In this document: positions 1 through 6,051 of the stretch, piece by piece | Layout of the letters: each line of letters begins with the position of its first letter | Position numbering within the stretch: the first letter of the stretch is position 1 | Assembly: GCA_035288045.1 (NCBI GenBank) | Contig: DATEBA010000070.1 | Coordinates: 1 to 13,470 of the forward strand | Source: DATEBA01 sp035288045 | Lineage (GTDB): Bacteria; Actinomycetota; UBA4738; HRBIN12 | Direction: 5' to 3' | DNA length: 13,470 nt | The notes under the pieces: model-generated | The model's input: only the letters and a program-made list of their open reading frames with translations | Database searches by the model: none | Told to the model about the DNA's origin: nothing | Position numbers and translations under genes: made by a program

Positions 1-150
1 CCTCTGTCGGGGATGGGTCTTCGGTGGGCGACGGGTCCTCGGTCGGGGTCGGCGAGGGATCCTCTGTCGGGGATGGGTCTTCGGTGGGCGACGGGTCCTC
101 GGTCGGGGTCGGCGAGGGATCCGGGGATGGGTCTTCGGTAGGCGACGGTG
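1..150. repeat. 60-bp perfect tandem repeat, two copies plus degenerate third
   Basis: Bases 1-60 and 61-120 are identical, and 121-150 continues as a shorter, imperfect unit. Each unit encodes 20 residues of Pro-Ser/Thr-Pro-Thr-Glu-Asp on the minus strand. The array runs off the left edge, so the copy number is unknown. Confidence 0.95.
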
Positions 151-682
151 AGGGGGACGTGCCCGGATCCGTGCCGGGAACCGTCCCGTCGTCCCTTTCG
201 TCATCGCCGGGCCCCCCCGGCGAGTCACCATCGACCGCGTCTTGGATCACGTCCGCTCCTCCCAAGACGAAGTCGAGCAGGGCCTCGGCCGGATTCGCAG
301 GTCCGCCGCTGGCCGCCAGGACGCGAGTCTCCAGCGGCTCCTCGCCGGTGAGCAGCTCCTCGACGAGCGCGGGGACCGATCCGAAGTTCAACGGCACGCC
401 CGGGAACTCGAGCGACGCGATCGCGACGATCAGCGCCGCTGCGGCCGTGAGAAGGGTTCCACGCATGCCCGAACGCCTGCGATGGACGCGCTGTGCTTGC
501 CGTTCCTCGAGATCGCGGTAGCGGAGCCACGCCTGGATGCGCTCCTCATCGGGGAACTGCTCGATCGGTGCGCCCAGGCGGCGCCGGTCCCAGATCCCGT
601 ACGCCTCGCCGTCCCAGCCGAAGCGGTAGCGGCGCCCGACGTCGACGTGCGGCGTGTCTCCAGCGGCCTCGGGGGTGGCCAT
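1..682 (-). CDS. Membrane-anchored protein with Pro/Thr/Glu-rich repetitive tail (C-terminus beyond window)
   Basis: Reading the minus strand from ATG at 682 gives an open frame to the window edge (about 227 codons, incomplete). The N-terminus (about residues 16-62) is a small charged/aromatic segment containing YRFGWDGEAYGIWDRR and AWLRYRDLEER, presumably cytoplasmic. A hydrophobic helix follows at about 76-92, then an acidic region, and from about residue 170 a low-complexity tail of PSPTPTED/PSPTED units. This suggests a single-pass protein whose tail lies outside the membrane, as in many actinobacterial cell-wall-spanning linkers (inference). A TGA lies in frame just upstream of the ATG, so the start is well constrained. 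TAGGGT (691-696) sits 8 nt before the ATG and there is no Shine-Dalgarno, which suggests a leaderless transcript. The function is not recognised. The plus-strand GDGSSVG reading frame over the repeat is its shadow. Confidence 0.75.
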   Translation of the reverse strand, partial: MATPEAAGDTPHVDVGRRYRFGWDGEAYGIWDRRRLGAPIEQFPDEERIQAWLRYRDLEERQAQRVHRRRSGMRGTLLTAAAALIVAIASLEFPGVPLNFGSVPALVEELLTGEEPLETRVLAASGGPANPAEALLDFVLGGADVIQDAVDGDSPGGPGDDERDDGTVPGTDPGTSPSPSPTEDPSPDPSPTPTEDPSPTEDPSPTEDPSPTPTEDPSPTEDPSPTE

Positions 683-690
683 GGAACATC

Positions 691-696
691 ACCCTA
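691..696 (-). promoter_or_regulatory. Putative -10 box (TAGGGT) of leaderless gene at 682
   Basis: On the minus strand TAGGGT is followed by 8 nt and then the ATG at 682. This fits the actinobacterial TANNNT consensus, with transcription starting at or next to the A of the start codon. No convincing -35 was found. Confidence 0.4.
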
Positions 697-833
697 CTCG
701 CCCGAGTGCGGTCCCGAGAACGACCAGGTCACGGCCGCCGGCCGGACGTCGGCTCCCCCACCTATGGACCTTCGGCCGTTGTCGCTGCGTCGGTCCTCGG
801 AGAGGCTGTCGGCGGGAAACCACGTCGGAGGGG

Positions 834-1328
834 ATGGACGTGTTGGTGGCACTCGGCCTCGCGGCCCTGGGGATCTCATCGATCGCAGCCGCCGCGCTGC
901 TCGCGATCGGCGTCATCGGCGACGCCGAGCTGTCCGCGTTCGGCGTGTCCGCGACGCTCACCGCGCCGGGCCTGCTAGCTATCGGATTCACTCTCGGCCT
1001 CGGCGCATCGCTCCTCGTCGCCGGCGCTCGCCGCGCGGTTCGCGTCGCACGAGAGCGCAGGCGTCGGCTCGAGCTGATGGAGTCGGCCACGGACGTGGCC
1101 GGTCTCCAGGTGCGCCGACGGCTCCTCACCGACCAGATCGCTCGCCTGGAGCGCAAGCTTGAGGAAGTGGAGCAGAGGGTCGGGTCCGAGCCTGTCGCTC
1201 CGCCCGCCGTCACCGCACCCCGGAGGGAGAAGCGCCGGTTCCCGCGCATGCCCGATGAGCCGATCGTCGTCCTGGACGATGCCGGACGCGTTGTGAGCAC
1301 CCGCGAGTCGGAGGCCGCCGAGATCTAG
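834..1328 (+). CDS. Two-TM membrane protein with coiled coil and RFPR motif
   Basis: 164 residues from ATG 834. GTG at 840 is an equally good start because the GGAGGGG at 827-833 abuts the ATG but lies 6 nt from the GTG. The N-terminal half holds two hydrophobic helices (about residues 3-28 and 43-64, ending in AGARRAVRVARERRRR). A charged segment follows with the heptad-like run LTDQIARLERKLEEVEQRV (about 102-120), a probable coiled coil facing the cytoplasm. The tail carries KRRFPRMPDEP (RFPR at residues 135-138). The same layout and the RFPRxP motif recur in the gene at 4020-4559, so the two look like distant paralogues. No enzymatic motif is present and the function is unknown. The gene is divergent from the 682 gene, and its stop overlaps that of the SRPBCC gene. 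Confidence 0.8.
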   Translation: MDVLVALGLAALGISSIAAAALLAIGVIGDAELSAFGVSATLTAPGLLAIGFTLGLGASLLVAGARRAVRVARERRRRLELMESATDVAGLQVRRRLLTDQIARLERKLEEVEQRVGSEPVAPPAVTAPRREKRRFPRMPDEPIVVLDDAGRVVSTRESEAAEI

Positions 1329-1789
1329 TGGGCGGGCACCCCAGCCGGAGCCGATCCCTCCAGGTGGGTCTTCAGTCTAGCGAGATCCTTGCGGTTGGCG
1401 CGACGCATCGCACTCGCCATCAGTGGCGCTCCCATCTTGGAGAAACCCGTCGGCTCTCCGCGGTTGCGGAGCGTCATCCGGGTGCCGCCGGCGGCGTCCC
1501 CCCACGTGTAGGTCGTCTCCATCGGGAAGGGACCCTCGGCGGTCCTCATCACGAACCGCTCACCAGGCACCAGCTCCGTTACCTCATAGGTGTATTCGAG
1601 ACTTCGTCCGAGGAATCGAGCGACGAAGGCGATCTTCGAACCCACAGCGACGGGCTTCGGGGACTTCCATTCGACCCGCGTGATGTTCTCGTACCAGGTC
1701 GTCGCGTTGTCTGGGTTCGAAGCGAATGCAGCCACCTCGTCACGTGGGCGACCGATCACGATCTCGGTTAGCGCGTCGACAGGAGCCAT
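1325..1789 (-). CDS. SRPBCC (START/polyketide cyclase-like) family protein
   Basis: 154 residues. The order IVIGRPRDEVAAFASNPDNATTW, then GSKIAFVARFLGRSLEYTYEV, then VPGERFVMRTAEGPFPM, and TYTW..AGGTRMTLRNRGEP before a C-terminal helix is the usual SRPBCC helix-grip pattern (helix, strands, long C-terminal helix). Members bind hydrophobic ligands in a cavity; most stand-alone copies in actinobacteria have no assigned substrate. The length is normal for the family. The start is the ATG at 1789; only a weak purine run (AAGAGGTGG) lies upstream. Its TAG stop shares the CTAG at 1325-1328 with the stop of the convergent gene. A promoter-like GGGTACTAGACAC (1838-1826) lies about 37 nt upstream. Cytosolic. 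Confidence 0.85.
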   Translation of the reverse strand: MAPVDALTEIVIGRPRDEVAAFASNPDNATTWYENITRVEWKSPKPVAVGSKIAFVARFLGRSLEYTYEVTELVPGERFVMRTAEGPFPMETTYTWGDAAGGTRMTLRNRGEPTGFSKMGAPLMASAMRRANRKDLARLKTHLEGSAPAGVPAH

Positions 1790-1825
1790 GGCTTGACACC
1801 ACCTCTTCGAAGGAGCCCACCCCGT

Positions 1826-1838
1826 GTGTCTAGTACCC
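1826..1838 (-). promoter_or_regulatory. Promoter-like GTAC..TAGACA block upstream of SRPBCC gene
   Basis: Minus strand GGGTACTAGACAC. A near-identical block (GAGTACCCTAGACAT, minus strand, 10890-10876) lies a similar distance upstream of the gene at 10842. TACTAG or TAGACA could serve as a -10. The evidence is the shared sequence and position only. Confidence 0.35.
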
Positions 1839-1895
1839 GATCCCCGACACCTCCCGGCGGCCCGGCTGAAAGCCTTGGGGCCACAGCCCGCGTTG

Positions 1896-2400
1896 CTAGA
1901 ACACGGGGCCTGCTGGCCCGTGCTTTCTGTCGTGGGGCGGCATCGACACCCGGTGCGGTGATCCTACCCGCGACCACCCCCACCTCGTCGGCCACCGATC
2001 GCAGAACCGCCTGGCCTGCAGGGCCAGGAGGTGTTCGGCGCCCGACGGGTCCACCGCACACCCCTGCCCTTCATCCGGCGCTTCACCAACAGGTCCTGGT
2101 GCTTCTCCACCACCCCGGAGCCCACGACGTCCATCCGGCCCCGGCGCAGGCGTCGAGGAAGACGTCGGGGTTGGGGCGCACCGAGAGACCTGCCACAGGC
2201 GCGCGGCCACGTGGAAGTGATCGATCTGGTGGTGAGCGACGCCGAAGGCGTCCTGATCACCGGTCGTGGCGTAGCAGCCCTTGTTGAGCAGCGTGAAGCG
2301 GCGGTGGCGCCTTCCTCGGCGCGGGCCTTGCCCATGTAGAAGACCCCGGTCTTTACCTCGAAGCGATCGTCTTCCTCTCCTCACCTCGGGCACGAGGCTT
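1896..2400 (-). pseudogene. Decayed DDE transposase remnant (ISKra4/UPF0236-like)
   Basis: No single frame is intact, but joining minus-strand frames restores a transposase C-terminal half: DDRFEVKTGVFYMGKARAEEG, then RFTLLNKGCYATTGDQDAFG, then IDHFHVAARLWQ (family pattern I-D-F-Y/F-H..E-H-L-W), then GSGVVEKHQDLLVKRRMKGRGVRW and finally RGAEHLLALQARRFCDRW. GSG..E followed by RxK..G.RW is the segment bearing the catalytic glutamate in ISKra4-type and related DDE transposases. At least three frame changes and a large internal deletion between DAFG and IDHFHV are implied. The N-terminal half is missing. The family name is from motif memory; ISLre2/UPF0236 is the main alternative. Confidence 0.65.
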
Positions 2401-2613
2401 ACCTCCCTGTCCCGCAGGTCGGGGCGAGCCTACGTGCCCTTCTGGTCGATTCCTCGGAAGCTCGAGCTGCGACTGGCGGAGCGCTCCCGCATTGCGTGCC
2501 GGTTTGACCGCGTGCGCGCGGTGTGCTATGCGGCCGAGGAGGTAGTGCTGGGTGGCGGAACCGCCTGACTGCAGGTGAGCGTGATACGAGGAACGCTCGG
2601 AACATGAAACGGC
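2401..2613. other. Gap with no supported gene
   Basis: Between the transposase remnant and the protease fragment. Short open frames exist on both strands but none has recognisable protein character or a ribosome site. It may hold the lost ends of either neighbour. Confidence 0.5.
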
Positions 2614-2910
2614 GTGCGAGGTGGCGCAGACAACAAGATCTACACGTTCGCCGTCGCGTTCGATCCCGACTACAACTGGAACTCCGGCTCCGACGACCCT
2701 AACCCGGATCAGGACGACCTACGTTGGACCGCTGCTCACGAGTTCGGTCACGTGGTTGGCTACTCCCATCATGGGACGACTCACACGACCACCTCTCGTG
2801 TCCCGCGGACAGCACGAAGCAACACGATGTGCAGCACGGTTAGACTTGGCCAGACTTGGGGCCGAACACTGGAGAACCACGACGTCCACACTTTCACAGA
2901 CCCGTACTGA
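2614..2910 (+). pseudogene. Matrixin-like zinc metalloprotease, C-terminal fragment
   Basis: 98 residues from GTG 2614, with no ribosome site and an in-frame TGA at 2605-2607. The fragment holds the metzincin zinc site HEFGHVVGYSH (HExxHxxGxxH; three His ligands and the catalytic Glu) preceded by the strand KIYTFAVAFDPDY. Downstream, TMCSTVRLGQTWGRTLENHDVHTFTDPY resembles the tail of bacterial matrixin domains (Met-turn-like TMC, then LExHD). Matrixins are secreted endopeptidases with a signal peptide and about 170-200 residues of catalytic domain. Here the signal peptide and first half of the fold are absent, so the gene is probably a 5'-truncated relic next to transposon debris. A translated mini-protein cannot be excluded. 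Confidence 0.7.
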
Positions 2911-2943
2911 GTCCCGGCCGGGAGGGATGAAGGGAGATAAGAG

Positions 2944-3465
2944 GTGAGGGCGGTCCTATGGGTTGCGTCGGCTGCGCTCGTGTTGGGCGCCACCGTGCTC
3001 TTGCCGGTGACCGCAGCGGATCCCGAGCCCGACGTGTTCAGGCTGATGCACGTGTACAAGGGACAACCGATCTCCTTCCACTCCTGCACGAGGACCGAAC
3101 AGGAGGTGTTGTGTTCGGGGTCGGTCCCGGATGACATCGAGTTCTCGGTTCCATCCGGGCTGGGCAGGGTGGACATCACGGCGTCGCTGACCGTCCAGTA
3201 CGGAACGAGCGCGGGTGACGGGGGGCGGCTGATCGCGACGCTCAAGCCGCCCATGACCAGGCACCAGATGCGTCCGGGGCCGTTCACGCTGTCACCAGCC
3301 GCCGATGGCACGACGGCGACCGCGACGTGGGTCGTCGCTAACCAGCAGCCCACCGAAGGAGCCTTCGCCTTCGGCTTCGAGATCAGGGGGACTCGGGGCA
3401 ACCGCCTGCCCTATCGGGTCGCCGTCTCGGAGACCGTGCTGGTCCTGACCGCCACGCCGGGCTGA
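2944..3465 (+). CDS. Small secreted protein of unknown function
   Basis: 173 residues from GTG 2944, with AGGGAG at 2931-2936 spaced 7 nt. Residues 1-25 form a signal peptide (MRAVLWVASAALVLGATVLL, then PVTAADPE), with likely cleavage after the TAA/ADP region. The mature part is about 148 residues, rich in beta-strand-like alternation, with two cysteines (SCTRTEQEVLCSGS) that may form a disulfide, and a closing strand pair RLPYRVAVSETVLVLTATPG. No catalytic motif or known family was recognised; an immunoglobulin-like or other small beta-sandwich is possible (inference). It follows the protease fragment by 33 nt, so the two may once have shared a transcript. Confidence 0.75.
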   Translation: MRAVLWVASAALVLGATVLLPVTAADPEPDVFRLMHVYKGQPISFHSCTRTEQEVLCSGSVPDDIEFSVPSGLGRVDITASLTVQYGTSAGDGGRLIATLKPPMTRHQMRPGPFTLSPAADGTTATATWVVANQQPTEGAFAFGFEIRGTRGNRLPYRVAVSETVLVLTATPG

Positions 3466-3468
3466 GCG

Positions 3469-3530
3469 CTTGAGCCCGACGGACCGACCGAGCGACTCAA
3501 GACCGCTCCCCGTCCGTAACGGAGAGGGGC
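3469..3530 (+). terminator. Possible terminator hairpins after secreted-protein gene
   Basis: Two inverted repeats follow the stop at 3465: CTTGAG (3469-3474) with CTCAAG (3496-3501), and CCCC.TCCG / CGGA..GGGG (3508-3529) around a TAA loop. There is no T-tract, so this is only a candidate. Confidence 0.3.
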
Positions 3531-3788
3531 TGGCGCCTCTACCTGAACCGCCCCGGGCTTATCGGAGGCTCTGATGGTCCCCGGGTTCCGTGGAGTCGAC
3601 CCGCAGGATCTGGCGCTCCCGGCCCGAACGATCGACGCGGTCATCTGCTATCAGCGGCCAGCGGACGGGTGGTGCCTGCTCGGCGTCGCCGGTCCCGTGG
3701 AGGTCGAAAGGAACTTGTGGAGGTCGTCTGTCGGCCGCGCCTGGCCGCAAGCGCAACCGAACAGCACGTTGACCTGCGCTTTCCCTCG
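3531..3788. other. Gap with no supported gene
   Basis: Together with the hairpins this makes a stretch of over 300 bases without a convincing gene. Short open frames on both strands (for example plus-strand ATG 3574, which runs through the tRNA) have no ribosome site, domain or motif. Nothing else was identified. Confidence 0.5.
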
Positions 3789-3862
3789 TGGGGCGGGCAG
3801 GCCTCGAACCTGCGACCGGCGGATTATGAGTCCGCTGCTCTAACCGACTGAGCTACCGCCCC
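3789..3862 (-). tRNA. tRNA with CAU anticodon (elongator Met or Ile2)
   Basis: The minus strand folds to a full 74-nt cloverleaf: acceptor GGGGCGG/CCGCCCC, D arm GCTC..GAGC, anticodon stem GCGGA/TCCGC with loop CTCATAA, 5-nt variable loop, T stem GCAGG/CCTGC with loop TTCGAGG, discriminator A. CCA is not encoded. CAU may be elongator methionine or, if C34 is changed to lysidine, isoleucine for AUA codons; sequence alone does not decide, though the 3:70-type G-C-rich acceptor and CGGTCGC variable/T region resemble both groups. It is not an initiator because the first pair is G-C. Confidence 0.95.
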
Positions 3863-3870
3863 TGCAACGA

Positions 3871-3876
3871 ACTCTA
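3871..3876 (-). promoter_or_regulatory. Putative -10 box (TAGAGT) of the CAU tRNA
   Basis: TAGAGT on the minus strand ends 8 nt before the first base of the mature tRNA (3862), a suitable distance for a -10 with a very short 5' leader. Confidence 0.4.
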
Positions 3877-4019
3877 CCTTGGCGCCCCGCGCCCGGGTCG
3901 ACTGGCGCTTCTTCTCAGCACCGGGTACTCTCCTGGCGAAACGGGCCGTTCGGCGGTTGCCGCCGGTGGCCACGTGGGTAACGCTGGTCGGTGGTTTCGA
4001 GAGGGGGCGGTTTCCCGCC

Positions 4020-4559
4020 ATGCTGGGCGTCATCCTCATCCTCGTGGGTCTTGGATCCGCGTTCCTGCTCCTGACGGTCACCGGCGGGAGCCAGGGCGAG
4101 CTCACCATCGTGATCCTGGGCCGGACCTTCGACGAAACGCCCGCACGGATCGCCATCGGCGTCGGCGCGCTCCTCGCCGCCGGCGTGTTCGTGGGCGTCG
4201 TGGGCGCGGCAACCGTCTGGTCGCGCTCGAAGATGCGCAAGCTTCAGAGCCAGCGCATGGAGCTCGCTGCGGCGAACGCACGCCTCGAGCTGCGGAACCG
4301 ATTGCTCGGGCAGGAGGAGGAGAGAACGGAAGCCCACCTCGAGGAGCTCCAACGGGAGGTCCGCGAGAAGGCGAGCGGCAACGTGGTCCGAATCCCAGAG
4401 CCCGAACCGGCACCCGCGCATGCGGCGCTCATGCGAGACAAGGTCAGGTTCCCGCGCGCACCGGAGACCGTTGCGCCCAACGCTCCGCCCCCTGAGAAGC
4501 CGACCCCGGATACCGCCGACGCGCCCGAGCCCCGTAGCGGCGAGCCTCAGCAGGGATGA
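4020..4559 (+). CDS. Two-TM membrane protein with long coiled coil and RFPR motif
   Basis: 179 residues from ATG 4020, with a purine run (GAGAGGGGG, 4000-4008) 11 nt upstream. In-frame GTG 3966 is an alternative start. TM1 is about residues 1-20 (MLGVILILVGLGSAFLLLTV), TM2 about 42-66, followed directly by a basic stop-transfer and a strongly charged coiled coil (about 70-120; KLQSQRMELAAANARLELR, then EERTEAHLEELQREVREK). The C-terminus has KVRFPRAPE (RFPR at 143-146) and a Pro-rich disordered end. The arrangement and motif match the protein at 834-1328, with an alignable patch before TM2 (TLTAPGLLAIG versus FDETPARIAIG). Likely an inner-membrane protein with a cytoplasmic coiled coil for self-assembly or partner binding; the actual role is unknown. 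TACTCT near 3926-3931 is a possible -10. Confidence 0.8.
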   Translation: MLGVILILVGLGSAFLLLTVTGGSQGELTIVILGRTFDETPARIAIGVGALLAAGVFVGVVGAATVWSRSKMRKLQSQRMELAAANARLELRNRLLGQEEERTEAHLEELQREVREKASGNVVRIPEPEPAPAHAALMRDKVRFPRAPETVAPNAPPPEKPTPDTADAPEPRSGEPQQG

Positions 4560-4632
4560 CCTTCTCCGAAAACCGACCTCCGGCCCTGCAAGGATGGCCT
4601 CTCGGCCGTTAACGGGCTCGCATCCCAACCGA

Positions 4633-4638
4633 TAAGGT
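4633..4638 (+). promoter_or_regulatory. Putative -10 box (TAAGGT) of leaderless gene at 4646
   Basis: TAAGGT is followed by 7 nt and then GTG at 4646, with no Shine-Dalgarno in between. This is the geometry of a leaderless actinobacterial promoter. Confidence 0.45.
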
Positions 4639-4645
4639 GCCCGCC

Positions 4646-5110
4646 GTGAGGGAAACCAACTCGAGGGCCGGCCGCGCGGCAAGAGACGGCGACCGATTTG
4701 CGGCGCTGGTACGCGCACGCCTGAGCGACGGGCGCGAGATCGAGGTCCGGGCCGCGGAGCTCGACCCGTCCGACCGCGGCGTGGCCCTGCGGGAGCTCTT
4801 TCTGCCATGGCATCGGATACTCGAGTACCGGACGCGCGTTCGCCGTCCGCTCGAGGCCCTCGCCGACGACCGCCGCTCGAGGATCTTGATCCGGCTCGTG
4901 GTGGACGACCGGGGCGATGGGGAGCAGACCTTCACCCTCCCGGCGAGCCGGTTCGAGTCCGACGCCTGGTGCGTGACCATCCTCGTCGAGGGCGACGCCG
5001 AGCCCGGTGGCGTCACCGCCGAGCGCGTGACCTTCCCGTGGCACAGGGTCGTGGAGTACGAGCGCATCGCTCGGATCGAGAAGGTCCCCACGCGCCCCGA
5101 CAGGACCTGA
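4646..5110 (+). CDS. Small protein with two PWHR motifs (DUF504-like resemblance)
   Basis: 154 residues from GTG 4646; GTG 4637 is in frame but overlaps the proposed -10. The protein reads as two similar halves. Each ends in a PWHR motif followed by a hydrophobic pair, EY and an Arg-rich strand: LPWHRILEYRTRV (PWHR 54-57) and FPWHRVVEYERIARI (PWHR 131-134). Between them lies ILIRLVVDDRGDGEQTFTLPASRFESDAW. The HRI/HRV...E element resembles the one in small DUF504-type proteins (often near RNA repair or ligase genes), but the match is short and I do not assign the family. No signal peptide; probably cytosolic. It converges on the sulfurtransferase gene with a 3-nt gap. Confidence 0.7.
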   Translation: MRETNSRAGRAARDGDRFAALVRARLSDGREIEVRAAELDPSDRGVALRELFLPWHRILEYRTRVRRPLEALADDRRSRILIRLVVDDRGDGEQTFTLPASRFESDAWCVTILVEGDAEPGGVTAERVTFPWHRVVEYERIARIEKVPTRPDRT

Positions 5111-5113
5111 GCC

Positions 5114-5956
5114 TCAGTCCCCCCGGGACCCAGGGCCGCGGGCAACCGGACGCTTCGGATCCGAGCACCAGTCCGACCACGAGCCCTCGTAGAGCATCGC
5201 CTCGCCGAGCCCCGCGAGCTCGAGCGCGAGCACGTCGTGGCAGGACGTGACCCCCGACCCGCAGTAGCAGACGACCGGTTTCCCCTCCCGAACCCCGAGC
5301 CGCACGAAACGCTCACGGAGAGCGGCCGCCGGCAGGAACCGCCCGGCCGGGTCCAGGTTGTCTACCCAGGGCGCGCTGAGCGCTCCGGGCACGTGACCTC
5401 CGACCGGGTCGATCGGCTCGACCTCGCCCCGGTAGCGCTCCTCGACGCGGGCATCGAGCACGACCGCGGTTCGCGTCGCGATCGCCCTCGTCACACCCTC
5501 GGCATCTATTACCCGGCGCGACGGCCAAGGTCTCTCCTCGAATGAGGCCGGCTTGCGACCGACCGCGCCCGTTTCTGGTACGCCGGTCCACGCGTCGAGT
5601 CCGCCGTCGAGTACGGCCGCGCGATGTCCAGTGACGTCGAGCATCCACCAGAGCCGCGCCGCGAGAGAACCACCCTGCCGGTCGTACGCGACGACCAGGT
5701 CGGTGTTGCGGATCCCGGTCGCCCCCATCGTCGCCGCAAACGACGGTGGGCTTGGGATCGGGTGACGGCCCGGCCCGCTCCCGGGCGGGGCGGCGAGGTC
5801 CACATCGACGTCTAGGAAGACGGCCCCCGGGAGGTGACCCTGCTCGTAGAGCTCGCGGCTCGACCCGGCAGGCGTCCAGCACACCTCGGCCACGACGACG
5901 TCCGGGTCTTGTAGATGCTCGAGCAGCCAGGCGATATCGACCAGCGGATCCGACAT
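5114..5956 (-). CDS. sseA: Rhodanese-type sulfurtransferase (two-domain)
   Basis: 280 residues from ATG 5956, the usual size for thiosulfate/3-mercaptopyruvate sulfurtransferases. The first domain (about 1-135) is catalytically inactive but keeps GHLPGAVFLDVDVDL, TDLVVAYDRQGG..AARLWWML and GHRAAVLDGGLDAW. The second (about 150-275) has LDARVEERYRGEVEPIDPV, GGHVPGALSAPW and the active loop CYCGSGVTSCHD with catalytic Cys about 232. The CGSGVT loop is common to both thiosulfate and mercaptopyruvate enzymes, so the sulfur donor is uncertain; the acceptor is cyanide or another thiol. Cytosolic, no signal peptide. TAACCT lies 7 nt upstream of the ATG with no Shine-Dalgarno. It is divergent from the DmdA-like gene. 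The symbol is a family name, not proof of substrate. Confidence 0.9.
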   Translation of the reverse strand: MSDPLVDIAWLLEHLQDPDVVVAEVCWTPAGSSRELYEQGHLPGAVFLDVDVDLAAPPGSGPGRHPIPSPPSFAATMGATGIRNTDLVVAYDRQGGSLAARLWWMLDVTGHRAAVLDGGLDAWTGVPETGAVGRKPASFEERPWPSRRVIDAEGVTRAIATRTAVVLDARVEERYRGEVEPIDPVGGHVPGALSAPWVDNLDPAGRFLPAAALRERFVRLGVREGKPVVCYCGSGVTSCHDVLALELAGLGEAMLYEGSWSDWCSDPKRPVARGPGSRGD

Positions 5957-5963
5957 TTCGGAG

Positions 5964-5969
5964 AGGTTA
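5964..5969 (-). promoter_or_regulatory. Putative -10 box (TAACCT) of leaderless sulfurtransferase gene
   Basis: On the minus strand TAACCT is followed by 7 nt and ATG 5956, the same geometry as TAAGGT-N7-GTG at 4633-4648. Confidence 0.45.
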
Positions 5970-6051
5970 TCGAGTTGCGCCGCGACGCCGCGCCGGAGGA
6001 TGATTTCAACGCCCGTACACCGCCCGCTCCGAGCTACCAGGAGGTTGTGCC

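Noticed and set aside
1..150. CRISPR array
   Set aside because: The repeats are head-to-tail without unique spacers and are in frame in a coding region.
24..521. Plus-strand Gly/Ser-rich open frame over the repeats
   Set aside because: It is the antisense of the PSPTED-tail gene; the minus frame has a domain, a TM helix and a well-fixed start.
242..1162. Long plus-strand Arg-rich frame
   Set aside because: It crosses two divergent real genes, and its Arg-rich composition is typical of out-of-frame GC-rich DNA.
3574..3843. 89-residue plus-strand frame
   Set aside because: It runs through the tRNA, and the tail (RPRTCDRRIM) is a translated anti-tRNA sequence; no ribosome site.
3789..3862. 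tRNA as an integration site
   Set aside because: The tRNA is complete and no displaced half copy of it is seen in the window.
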